The notes under the pieces are model-generated. The model saw nothing but the letters and a program-made list of their open reading frames with translations. It searched no databases and was not told the DNA's origin. Below, one piece after another: positions 1 to 6,877 of a DNA stretch of 9,470 nucleotides. The stretch's first letter is position 1; every line of letters starts with the position of its first letter. This DNA comes from Acholeplasmataceae bacterium (GTDB lineage Bacteria; Bacillota_I; Bacilli_A; ML615J-28; CAG-698), in contig DUVT01000304.1 in assembly GCA_012840905.1 (NCBI GenBank), positions 1 through 9,470 of the forward strand. The letters run 5' to 3'. The position numbers and the translations under genes were made by a program.

Positions 1-1422
1 ACAATCTTTAAAGATTCCTACTACCTTTGACTTTGTTTTATATTCATCATAACCAACAAAGATAGACGCTTCTTTAAACTTCAACATTGCTTCATTTTGG
101 GTATTCATACCATATTCATCACTTCTTGAAGCACGTGATGTTTCCTTTTGGCGGAGTAATTCTTGATTAAAGCCGTCTAAATCAACGCTAAATCCATTTT
201 CACTAGCCACCTCTATAGTTAACTCAATTGGGAATCCAAACGTATCATAAAGCAAAAATGCTTCTTTGCCTGAAATTACTTTATCTTTACTTGATTTTAT
301 ATAATCAAGTAATTTCTTTTCACCTAACTCGAGTGTTTGTAAAAACTTGTCTTCTTCTTGTTTAATTAGCTTTTCGATGTTACTTACATTTTTAGATACT
401 TCTGGATAGAAGTCATACATAGTCTTTGCAACAACCTCAACAAGCTTATACATAAAGGCTTCATTCATACCAAGTTTTTTTCCAAATCTTACTGCACGTC
501 TAACTAATCTTCTTAAAACATAACCTCTACCTTCATTTGACAAGACCGCACCATCAGAAATTGCAAAGCTTACACTTCTAATATGATCAGCAATAACTTT
601 AAATGGCATTTGGCCATTATACTCTACATTAGTTAATTCTTCTAATTTTTTAATAATTGGCATGAACAGGTCAGTTTCATAGTTAGTTTCTACTTCTTGT
701 AAAACGCAAGCCATTCTTTCTAGGCCCATTCCAGTATCAATATTTTTACTTGGAAGTTCTTTATACTGGCTACGTGGAACACCACTTTCAGCGTTATACT
801 GACTAAATACTATATTCCAAATTTCTATATAACGATCATTATCAATATCTTCTTTTAATAGTTTAATACCTAGATTATCTGGATCATACTTTGGTCCACG
901 ATCATAGAAAATCTCGGTATTCGGTCCACATGGACCTTCACCAATTTCCCAGAAGTTATCTTCTAGAGGAATAATTCTATCTTCAGCAACACCGAGTTCC
1001 ATCCACTTCTTCTTTGATTCATCATCATCGATGTGGATTGTAAAATAGAGTTTATCTAAATCAAAGCCAAAATATTTAGGTGAAGTTAAGATTTCCATTG
1101 CCCATTCTAAGGCTTCATCTCTAAAATAATCACCGATTGAAAAATTACCTAACATTTCAAAAAATGTATGGTGTCTTGCAGTCTTACCTACATTATCAAT
1201 ATCATTTGTTCTAATAGATTTTTGTACATTCACCATTCTTCGATTTTCAGGAATCTCTGTTCCATCAAAATATTTTTTTAATGGTGCAACGCCTGCATTA
1301 ATCCAAAGTAATGTTGGATCATTTATTGGAATTAATGGTGCAGAATCTATTACTTTATGTCCTTTACTATGAAAAAAATCTAACCAAATTTGTCTAATCT
1401 CATTACTACTTAATTTTCTCAT
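1..1422 (-). CDS. alaS: Alanyl-tRNA synthetase, N-terminal 474 residues (C-terminal part outside window)
   Basis: This cytoplasmic class II enzyme charges tRNA-Ala with alanine using ATP. The frame stays open to base 1, so 474 residues of a protein usually near 870-880 are present. They cover the catalytic domain and part of the tRNA-recognition region. The editing and C-Ala domains are not visible. Family signatures include LIPINDPTLLWINAG (residues 30-44), SIRTNDIDNVGKTARHHTFF (69-88), GNFSIGDYF (92-100), GEGPCGPNTEIFYDRG (161-176) and the motif 3 segment DTGMGLERM (229-237). The ATG at 1422 is the only reasonable start, because an in-frame stop lies four codons upstream with no start codon between. 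The gene begins 9 nt after the rnj stop. Its best Shine-Dalgarno (AGAGAG, 1435-1440) sits inside the end of rnj at a long 12 nt spacing, so translation may depend on coupling to rnj. No separate promoter is evident. Confidence 0.97.
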   Translation of the reverse strand, partial: MRKLSSNEIRQIWLDFFHSKGHKVIDSAPLIPINDPTLLWINAGVAPLKKYFDGTEIPENRRMVNVQKSIRTNDIDNVGKTARHHTFFEMLGNFSIGDYFRDEALEWAMEILTSPKYFGFDLDKLYFTIHIDDDESKKKWMELGVAEDRIIPLEDNFWEIGEGPCGPNTEIFYDRGPKYDPDNLGIKLLKEDIDNDRYIEIWNIVFSQYNAESGVPRSQYKELPSKNIDTGMGLERMACVLQEVETNYETDLFMPIIKKLEELTNVEYNGQMPFKVIADHIRSVSFAISDGAVLSNEGRGYVLRRLVRRAVRFGKKLGMNEAFMYKLVEVVAKTMYDFYPEVSKNVSNIEKLIKQEEDKFLQTLELGEKKLLDYIKSSKDKVISGKEAFLLYDTFGFPIELTIEVASENGFSVDLDGFNQELLRQKETSRASRSDEYGMNTQNEAMLKFKEASIFVGYDEYKTKSKVVGIFKDC

Positions 1423-1431
1423 ATACGATTC

Positions 1432-3111
1432 TTACTCTCTTTCACTTTCTACATCTATTAATGATGGCATGATAATTGGCGATTTATTAGTCATTTTAAA
1501 GACTGATTTATTAATCGCATCGCGTAAATCATTTTTCAAATCATTCCAGTCGATATACTTTTTCTTGAAGTAATCTTCTACAATATCTACTGTAATTTCT
1601 TCAATACTTTCGATTACTTCTTTTGCAGTGTCACCTGCCATAAATCCTTTTAAGACTACTTTTGGACCTGCAATTACTTTTTTAAGTCTTGCATCAACTG
1701 TTGTAACTACTAAAATTAAACCATCATGGCTTAACATTTCTCTATCTTTTAATACTACTTCGTTAATATCGCCTACGAAACTACCATCAACAAGTACATC
1801 CCCAGATTTTATTTGTTGTTTACCTGGTTGTAATTGTTTATTTTCAAATGTAATTAAATCACCATTATCTAGTAATAAAATTCTTTCACTAGGATAGCCC
1901 GCATCTAAAGCAATATTTTTTTGCATTACTTGATGACGATACTCACCAACTACTGGAACGATATACTTAGGTTTAAGCATATTGTACAGTAATTTTAAAT
2001 CCTCACTATCAGCATGGGAGCTTTGAAGTAAACTTTTTGGAATAATATTTACTTTTGCATTTGCCCTATGAAGTAAGCCGATAACTTTTTGTGCAAGTAT
2101 CTCAGTACCTGGCATTGGTTGAGAAATAATAATTACTTGATCATCTTCTTTGATCTTAATTAATCTATCGACACCAGTTGTCATCCTTTGCAACGTATAG
2201 TAAGGTTCATGACGGTTACCAGTGATGATGATAGCTAAATCGTCATCATCATTTTTAATTTCATCAGTCATATATTTTAAAGTTACTAGTTTATCTTCAG
2301 GTATTTTTAAATACCCGTTTTTCATTGCAACATTAATTGTCTTTTGCACTTTAAGACCAATAATTGCAACTCTACGTCCATTTGCAATACAAATGTTAAT
2401 AATCTTTTGAATCCTTTGGAGTTCATTGGAAAACATTGAAAAGATAACACGTTTTGATTTTTGTAAAAGCTCACCAACGTGATGTAACATTTGATAATCA
2501 TCGGATGCTCTACCAATATTACCTGCACCTAAACTTTCAGAAAATAGTGCAAGCACTCCATTTTTCGCAACATCAACAAGTCTTCCAAAAGATACTTGGT
2601 ATCTTGGATCTGTATTACTTGCGAAGTTAAAATCTGGAGCATAAACTAAAGCCCCATCACTTGTTTTCAGCGCAATTCCACAACTCTCCGGAACGGAGTG
2701 ACTTGTAGAGTAGAAATTAACTGTAACATTTCCGAAATTATAATCTTTATTAATATTAATTCGATATAATTTATAATCTTCTATATTCATTCCTGCTTCA
2801 GCTAATTCAAGTTCAACTAAAGACAGTGTAAAGTTAGTACCATAAACACCCACATTAATGTGTTTTAATATCTCTGGCACCGCTCCTACATGATCTGCGT
2901 GGCCATGAGATAGAAAAATCCCTTGTATTCTATCTTTGTTTTCCAAAAGATAAGTAATATCAGGGATAACAATATCAATACCGTATAAATCAAAACTAGG
3001 ATGTTTTGTACCTGCATCAAGAATAAAGATCTTGTTATCAATATCAAACACATATAAATTTTTTCCGTTTTCGCCCAAGCCACCAAGAGCACAAAATTTA
3101 ATCTTTGCCAT
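1432..3111 (-). CDS. rnj: Ribonuclease J family protein (metallo-beta-lactamase/beta-CASP) lacking the motif C histidine
   Basis: RNase J proteins are metal-dependent endo- and 5'-3' exoribonucleases in mRNA decay and rRNA maturation. This 559-residue protein has the family's usual length and full architecture. The beta-lactamase part has GGLGENGKN (10-18), HGHADH (69-74), the SHS histidine (H138) and D160, so six expected metal ligands are present. The beta-CASP part has QPMPGTE (331-337) and SSHADSEDL (364-372). The C-terminal domain ends in the typical MTNKSPIIMPSL stretch. The HGEYR motif reads VVGEYR, putting V388 where a metal-binding His normally sits. The usual TGSQGEP reads TGNRHEP. 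RNase J2 paralogs have similar losses, so this may be a J2-like or low-activity partner of another RNase J. The ATG start has Shine-Dalgarno AAGGTG 7 nt upstream (3119-3124). It has its own promoter, and alaS follows closely. The family is sure; catalytic competence is not. Confidence 0.93.
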   Translation of the reverse strand: MAKIKFCALGGLGENGKNLYVFDIDNKIFILDAGTKHPSFDLYGIDIVIPDITYLLENKDRIQGIFLSHGHADHVGAVPEILKHINVGVYGTNFTLSLVELELAEAGMNIEDYKLYRININKDYNFGNVTVNFYSTSHSVPESCGIALKTSDGALVYAPDFNFASNTDPRYQVSFGRLVDVAKNGVLALFSESLGAGNIGRASDDYQMLHHVGELLQKSKRVIFSMFSNELQRIQKIINICIANGRRVAIIGLKVQKTINVAMKNGYLKIPEDKLVTLKYMTDEIKNDDDDLAIIITGNRHEPYYTLQRMTTGVDRLIKIKEDDQVIIISQPMPGTEILAQKVIGLLHRANAKVNIIPKSLLQSSHADSEDLKLLYNMLKPKYIVPVVGEYRHQVMQKNIALDAGYPSERILLLDNGDLITFENKQLQPGKQQIKSGDVLVDGSFVGDINEVVLKDREMLSHDGLILVVTTVDARLKKVIAGPKVVLKGFMAGDTAKEVIESIEEITVDIVEDYFKKKYIDWNDLKNDLRDAINKSVFKMTNKSPIIMPSLIDVESERE

Positions 3112-3118
3112 ATCTAAT

Positions 3119-3158
3119 CACCTTGTATTATTATACCAATTTTTCCAAACAATTACAA
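3119..3158 (-). promoter_or_regulatory. Housekeeping-type promoter for rnj-alaS with very short leader
   Basis: Read on the minus strand, TTGTAA (3153-3158) and a perfect TATAAT (3130-3135) are separated by 17 nt. The -10 is preceded by TG in the extended -10 position (TTGGTATAAT). The Shine-Dalgarno AAGGTG (3119-3124) begins only 6 nt after the -10 box. Transcription would therefore start at or just before it, giving a leader of roughly 10-14 nt. The promoter lies between the spoVA-operon terminator and rnj, as expected for an independently expressed housekeeping unit. Confidence 0.75.
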
Positions 3159-3167
3159 TAAAAACTA

Positions 3168-3210
3168 ATTATGCACTATTAAAAAAACTATTATGCACTA
3201 TTAAAAAAAC
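3168..3210. repeat. Tandem direct repeat, two perfect 21-nt copies, period 22
   Basis: Bases 3168-3188 and 3190-3210 are identical, each containing ATGCACTATT followed by seven A. One base separates the copies. Read on the minus strand, each copy starts with the G plus T-tract that ends the terminator at 3203-3237 and continues through AATAGTGCATAAT. The second copy therefore duplicates the terminator's tail toward the rnj promoter. Replication slippage or a local duplication is the simplest origin. Confidence 0.9.
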
Positions 3211-3237
3211 CATCTAAAATTTTTTAAATGGTTTTTT
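3203..3237 (-). terminator. A/T-rich intrinsic terminator of the spoVA operon
   Basis: AAAAAACCAT (3204-3213) pairs over 10 bp with ATGGTTTTTT (3228-3237). An inner A/T helix of about five pairs may extend the stem after one mismatch. On the minus strand the hairpin begins 8 nt after the DUF1540 gene stop and ends in a run of seven T. The plus strand also has a T-run after the stem, so the structure is symmetric, but no plus-strand gene approaches it. The stem is weak in G/C, so efficiency is uncertain. Confidence 0.7.
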
Positions 3238-3245
3238 AAAAAACA

Positions 3246-3581
3246 CTATCTATTAACAAAACTATGACAAAAAGTTTCGTGTTTTTCGCGTGCCCTTGTG
3301 CCATCTATCTTTATTTCTTTTGCATAACACAAATAATTTCTGTTATAAATGCAAGTTTTAGCTTCACAATTCACACTAACATTTTCACTAATGATATCAT
3401 CAATCGTTCCAATTTCAAGATTGTAATTATCACTAGCTTCTCTATTTCTAAGTTGAAACGATACACAACTAGTATCTAGTTCTCTTAAGGCATCAGATCC
3501 ACTTACTTTAATCACACTCTTTGAACATTTCTCATCATAAAAGTAAGCGCAACCTGTAACACCACACTTTAGTATTGGCAT
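3246..3581 (-). CDS. Small cysteine-rich protein with two DUF1540 units
   Basis: A 111-residue soluble protein of unknown function. It has two copies of one cysteine pattern, C-x4-C-x7-C-x19-C: C6, C11, C19, C39 and again C72, C77, C85, C105. Each fourth Cys is followed by xSF (CVSF, CHSF). This matches the short DUF1540 family as I know it. The spacing suggests metal (probably Zn) binding or disulfides, which is inference. An acidic linker (about 43-71) joins the units. No signal peptide or membrane segment is seen. The start at 3581 is preferred over the upstream ATG at 3599 because a strong Shine-Dalgarno (AGGGGG) ends 6 nt before it, and because the longer form would overlap the spoVAF stop. 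It is the last gene of the spoVA operon, 10 nt after spoVAF, so it is probably made in the forespore. A role in the spore is inferred from context only. Confidence 0.88.
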   Translation of the reverse strand: MPILKCGVTGCAYFYDEKCSKSVIKVSGSDALRELDTSCVSFQLRNREASDNYNLEIGTIDDIISENVSVNCEAKTCIYNRNYLCYAKEIKIDGTRAREKHETFCHSFVNR

Positions 3582-3587
3582 AATTAT

Positions 3588-3593
3588 CCCCCT
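3588..3593 (-). promoter_or_regulatory. Strong ribosome binding site fixing the DUF1540 start
   Basis: AGGGGG on the minus strand overlaps the TAG stop of spoVAF and lies 6 nt before the ATG at 3581. The upstream in-frame ATG at 3599 would lie 5' of this site and inside spoVAF. The overlap also suggests translational coupling of the two genes. Confidence 0.75.
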
Positions 3594-4986
3594 AATCATT
3601 TTTATAGTTTTTATCTTTATAAGGATATCTTATAATAATCTTTAAAAGTCGTTTTAAATTAAATGGATAAATTGGATATAAATATGGTTTTCCAAAACTC
3701 TTAATTTTTGCAAGATAAATTAACCATAAAAAAATAGCACCAATAAATCCATAAATATTAAATAGTAATATCGCAACAATAAACAATATTTTAGTAATTT
3801 TATTTGCAAGTCCAAGCTCATAACTTGGAGTTGCATATGTTCCTATTGCACTTAAAGCAACAAGTAATACTGTTTGCGATGTAAAAACACCTATACTAAT
3901 TGCCATCTCACCAATTAAAATCCCAGCAATTAATCCCATTGCAGTAGATAAACTAGATGGGGTATGGATAGAAGCCATCCGTAAAAACTCAACTCCAATT
4001 TCTGCTGCGATGACTTGTAAAAAGATGCCCAGTTTTACATCACCAGTTGGAGTTAAGATTTCTAAGACTCCCGTTAATAAATTTTTTTGAACTAACACTA
4101 ACCAAACAGGCGTTAAAAAAAGAGAAACAAATATCCCAAAAAACCTAATTAGTCTTAGGTATGTTCCTGAAATAGGTGATTGGCGATATTCTTCAGTATG
4201 TTGCATATGATCAAATAAAGTACAAGGAGCGAGGATAACTGAAGGTGAAGTGTCTACAAAGATTGCAAACATCCCTTGATATAAATGCACTGCAACCGTA
4301 TCAGCTCTTTCCGTATATCTTACCAAAGGATATGCATTAAATTTCTTTTGTTTTATAATCATTTCTTCCAATAACTTATCTGTCATTATTAGATGCGAAG
4401 TCTCAACTTGCTTTAAGCGATCCCTAACATCTTCTAATAATTTTTCATCGCATATACCTTTTATGTAAGTGAGACAAACATAGTTTGGGCTATCCTCGCC
4501 AATAAAAAATATTTCATTTCTAAGTCTTGTATCTTTTATTCTTCTTCTAACTAATTGGACATTTATATGAAAGTTTTCATTAAACCCATCATGCGAACCT
4601 CTAATTACTTTTTCCATATCAGGTTCACTAATAGAACGGTTTGGATAATTTCTAACATCAATTGATAAATAAACAGGATTATCCTCAATAATTATTACAA
4701 CCATTCCATTAAGTATATTAGTAATTATATCTTTAAATTCTCTTATTTCTGTACAATTATGATGGGCAAGGTTTGCTTTGATTAAATCATCAACTACACT
4801 TTTAGTTCTTGGAATTTTTAATATCCCTTTTACAATCTCAATAACTTGTAAACTATCAACTAAACCAGTTAAAAAATACAAATTAACTTGTTTATCTAAA
4901 ACCTTAATTTCTCTAAGTCCAACATCATAAGACTCTCCATAACCAATCTTTGTTTGGATTTCTTGATTTAATGTTTTAAAATCCAT
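3592..4986 (-). CDS. spoVAF: Stage V sporulation protein AF (GerA-family membrane protein)
   Basis: A 464-residue integral membrane protein related to the A subunits of GerA-type germinant receptors. In Bacillus, SpoVAF sits in the spore inner membrane and acts in germination, probably in ion release. The N-terminal soluble part (about 1-275) carries the family segment RNYPNRSISEPDMEKVIRG (112-130). The C-terminal part has hydrophobic segments near 278-300, 316-337, 348-385 and 397-427. It includes HTPSSLSTAMGLIAGILIGE (341-360) and ends with the typical GKPYLYPIYPF (432-442). It is slightly shorter than the roughly 490 residues of B. subtilis SpoVAF, mainly at the tail. The ATG lies 1 nt after the spoVAE stop, with AAAGGA as Shine-Dalgarno inside spoVAE. 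A GerA-type receptor subunit is the alternative, but its place directly after spoVAE favours SpoVAF. Confidence 0.93.
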   Translation of the reverse strand: MDFKTLNQEIQTKIGYGESYDVGLREIKVLDKQVNLYFLTGLVDSLQVIEIVKGILKIPRTKSVVDDLIKANLAHHNCTEIREFKDIITNILNGMVVIIIEDNPVYLSIDVRNYPNRSISEPDMEKVIRGSHDGFNENFHINVQLVRRRIKDTRLRNEIFFIGEDSPNYVCLTYIKGICDEKLLEDVRDRLKQVETSHLIMTDKLLEEMIIKQKKFNAYPLVRYTERADTVAVHLYQGMFAIFVDTSPSVILAPCTLFDHMQHTEEYRQSPISGTYLRLIRFFGIFVSLFLTPVWLVLVQKNLLTGVLEILTPTGDVKLGIFLQVIAAEIGVEFLRMASIHTPSSLSTAMGLIAGILIGEMAISIGVFTSQTVLLVALSAIGTYATPSYELGLANKITKILFIVAILLFNIYGFIGAIFLWLIYLAKIKSFGKPYLYPIYPFNLKRLLKIIIRYPYKDKNYKND

Positions 4987-4987
4987 A

Positions 4988-5338
4988 TTATCCTTTCGGT
5001 TTACAAATTAAAGCTGTAAAGAAAGCAAAGATTATTGCACTTGCAATCCCTGCTGCAGTTAAATCAAATACCCCAACAAATAAACCTAAAATGCCAATTT
5101 CATTTGCTTTATCTAATGCAGAATGAAGTAAGGCATGGCCAAATGAAGAAATTGGGATACTTGCACCTGCACCAGCAAAATCAATTAATTTATCATAAAT
5201 ATTAAATAAATCAAGCCCCGCACCCAAGAAAACAAAGATTGATGTAACATAGACTGGTGGTAATTTAAACTTGTCCATTATTAATTGGCCAATAACGCAA
5301 ATTAAGCCACCAACAACAAAAGCATATACAAAAATCAT
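4988..5338 (-). CDS. spoVAE: Stage V sporulation protein AE (AEb type)
   Basis: A 116-residue, very hydrophobic membrane protein of the SpoVA complex. The complex takes up Ca2+-dipicolinic acid into the developing spore and releases it at germination. Membrane segments are seen near 3-21, 28-46, 80-97 and 97-112. The conserved DFAGAGASIPISSFGHAL (53-70) is the SpoVAE counterpart of QFAGAGSIVPITGFANSM in SpoVAC, showing that the two are paralogs. The tail KPKG is typical. Its length matches SpoVAEb. No SpoVAEa-type soluble protein is encoded next to it. The ATG abuts the spoVAD stop (TAAATG) with no gap, and GGTGAT at the end of spoVAD serves as ribosome binding site. Translation is therefore likely coupled. 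Confidence 0.95.
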   Translation of the reverse strand: MIFVYAFVVGGLICVIGQLIMDKFKLPPVYVTSIFVFLGAGLDLFNIYDKLIDFAGAGASIPISSFGHALLHSALDKANEIGILGLFVGVFDLTAAGIASAIIFAFFTALICKPKG

Positions 5339-6349
5339 TTAATCACCAACTCTTTCAAAACTAACTGCATAGGCAATTCCTGGAATTGTTTCCTTTTGAG
5401 CAAGTATCACCGGATTATGGAGCGCACCTGTTGCAACAACTAAAATCCGTTTATATGATTTTGCTTTTAATCTCTCAAATAAATAACTATAAGTTACTGT
5501 TGCACAACAAGCACAGCCACTTCCGCCTGCAAGCACATCTTGATTTTCTCTATCATAAATAATTAATCCACAATCATTATAATTATGAGTCATATCGATA
5601 TTATCTTCTTGAAACATATTAATTAACATTTCTTTTCCATAATAAGATAAATCCCCAGTAACTATTAAATCGTAATCACTTGGCTGTAAATTAAAATCAA
5701 GAAAATGTTGTTTTATGGTACTATATGCAGCTGGAACCATTGCTCTACCTAAATCAAATGGATCTGAAAATTTTGCATCTACTACTTTCCCAAGTGTTGC
5801 TTTAGTTACTTTAATATTTGTTTTGTTTGTTGTTAAAAGAGCTACTCCAGCTCCAGTAACCGTTGAAGTTACACTAATAGGTTTTTGACCACCATATTCA
5901 GTTGGATAACGATATTGCTTTTCGCTTGTTGCATTATGTGAAGATGTTCCAACTAAAACATTTTTCCCAAAACCAGCTTCTAAAAACATCCCACCAACTA
6001 TAATACCTTCCATTGATGTACTACATGCACCAAAGATCCCAACAAACGGGACATCATAATCTCTTAAGGTATAATTTGCACATGTAATTTGGTTATTTAA
6101 ATCTCCGCCAAAATATGCATCGATATCATTAATTCCTAAATTATTTTTATTAAGACAATATCTTATACTATCTTTTAATAATTGGATTTCTGCTTTATCC
6201 CATGTCTTCTGGCCACAATATAAATCATCATATGCAAAATCAAAATAATCATTAATTGGACCTGTATGTTCTTTTGGACCTACTGTTACTCCGGTATCTC
6301 CAACATAAACTTTAGAGAATGTATAACTTTGTTTTCCTACTTTTTTCAT
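5339..6349 (-). CDS. spoVAD: Stage V sporulation protein AD (thiolase-fold, dipicolinate-binding)
   Basis: A 336-residue soluble protein, close to the 338 of B. subtilis SpoVAD. The family has a thiolase-like fold, binds dipicolinic acid and works at the spore inner membrane with SpoVAC and SpoVAE. Visible signatures are GDTGVTVGPKEHTGPI (17-32), GACSTSMEG (107-115, with the thiolase-type Cys at 109), RYPTEYGGQKP (147-157), TVTGAG (163-168), GGSGCACCATV (275-285) and ATGALHNP (306-313). There is no signal peptide or membrane segment. The ATG at 6349 follows the spoVAC stop by 2 nt. Its Shine-Dalgarno GGTGAT lies in the last codons of spoVAC. No substitution looks disabling. Confidence 0.96.
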   Translation of the reverse strand: MKKVGKQSYTFSKVYVGDTGVTVGPKEHTGPINDYFDFAYDDLYCGQKTWDKAEIQLLKDSIRYCLNKNNLGINDIDAYFGGDLNNQITCANYTLRDYDVPFVGIFGACSTSMEGIIVGGMFLEAGFGKNVLVGTSSHNATSEKQYRYPTEYGGQKPISVTSTVTGAGVALLTTNKTNIKVTKATLGKVVDAKFSDPFDLGRAMVPAAYSTIKQHFLDFNLQPSDYDLIVTGDLSYYGKEMLINMFQEDNIDMTHNYNDCGLIIYDRENQDVLAGGSGCACCATVTYSYLFERLKAKSYKRILVVATGALHNPVILAQKETIPGIAYAVSFERVGD

Positions 6350-6351
6350 CT

Positions 6352-6789
6352 TTATATCACCAACAAATAACGAATTGTACCAAAAATGAAGGCACTAATT
6401 ATCCCAACTACTATTACACTACCTGCAAGCTTAAACATATTTGTAAAAACACCTAGAACCATTCCTTCACTTTTTGATTCTAAAGCTGCGCTAGTCATTG
6501 AGTTTGCAAAACCAGTAATTGGAACAATTGAACCCGCACCAGCAAATTGACCAATTCTATCATAGATTCCAAGTCCTGTTAATAAGGCTCCTAAAAATAC
6601 CATTATTGTAACAGCAAGTGTATTTGCATAATCCTCTTCTAAACTAAACCCATCTTTAAAGATTGACATTAGGATTTGTGCAAACAAACAAATAGATCCA
6701 CCAACGAAAAATGCCCGAATACAATTTTTCAAAATCGGTCGCTTTGGTTCACTTTTTTTCTTTGCTTTATCTACAATAACTTTATTCAT
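6352..6789 (-). CDS. spoVAC: Stage V sporulation protein AC
   Basis: A 145-residue membrane protein and first gene of the operon. SpoVAC is a core part of the SpoVA dipicolinate channel, and in B. subtilis it has been reported to be mechanosensitive. A basic, soluble N-terminus (1-20) is followed by hydrophobic segments near 26-45, 57-75, 84-100 and 112-145. The family signature runs through YDRIGQFAGAGSIVPITGF (76-94) and SMTSAALESKSEG (97-109). I choose the ATG at 6789, giving MNKVIVDK, because AAGGAA lies 9 nt before it. A GTG three codons upstream (6798) directly abuts the same AAGGAA and so has no usable spacing. spoVAA and spoVAB, which precede spoVAC in Bacillus, are absent here. Most likely transcribed in the forespore from the candidate promoter just upstream. 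Confidence 0.95.
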   Translation of the reverse strand: MNKVIVDKAKKKSEPKRPILKNCIRAFFVGGSICLFAQILMSIFKDGFSLEEDYANTLAVTIMVFLGALLTGLGIYDRIGQFAGAGSIVPITGFANSMTSAALESKSEGMVLGVFTNMFKLAGSVIVVGIISAFIFGTIRYLLVI

Positions 6790-6798
6790 TTTTTTCAC

Positions 6799-6804
6799 TT
6801 CCTT
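6799..6804 (-). promoter_or_regulatory. Ribosome binding site deciding the spoVAC start
   Basis: AAGGAA on the minus strand lies 9 nt before the ATG at 6789 and 0 nt before a GTG at 6798. The spacing selects the ATG, so the protein has 145 rather than 148 residues. Confidence 0.75.
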
Positions 6805-6810
6805 ATTTTT

Positions 6811-6840
6811 TATTATTGGATAAAATTATAAAAATATGCA
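6811..6840 (-). promoter_or_regulatory. Candidate sigma G/F-type forespore promoter of the spoVA operon
   Basis: On the minus strand, TGCATA (6835-6840) fits the forespore -35 form TGHATA. AATAATA (6811-6817) fits the -10 form CATAHTA at six of seven positions. The spacer is 17 nt. The site ends 6 nt before the spoVAC Shine-Dalgarno and lies between the upstream gene's terminator and spoVAC. Known spoVA operons are under sigma G. A/T-rich DNA makes chance matches common. A TATAAT at 6825-6830 exists but has no convincing -35. Confidence 0.5.
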
Positions 6841-6849
6841 AACACAATG

Positions 6850-6877
6850 AAAAAACAGCCCATTTTCGGACTGTTTT
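6850..6877 (-). terminator. Intrinsic terminator of the Ca2+-ATPase gene
   Basis: AAAACAGTCC (minus strand, 6868-6877) pairs with GGGCTGTTTT (6852-6861) in a 10 bp stem with one T-G wobble and a six-base loop. It runs into six T. It lies about 90 nt after the ATPase stop and just upstream of the candidate spoVA promoter, separating the two transcripts. Confidence 0.85.

Noticed and set aside
1628..1897. Open reading frame on the plus strand inside rnj
   Set aside because: It is antisense to a well-conserved gene, has no recognisable domain and no ribosome binding context. It is a shadow of rnj.
3264..3479. Plus-strand open frame opposite the DUF1540 gene
   Set aside because: The minus strand encodes a clear cysteine-patterned protein with a strong ribosome binding site. 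The plus-strand frame has no supporting feature.
3597..3599. ATG as the start of the DUF1540 gene
   Set aside because: It lies upstream of the strong AGGGGG site and overlaps the spoVAF stop. The ATG at 3581 has ideal spacing.
6796..6798. GTG as the start of spoVAC
   Set aside because: It directly abuts the Shine-Dalgarno with no spacing, while the ATG at 6789 has 9 nt.
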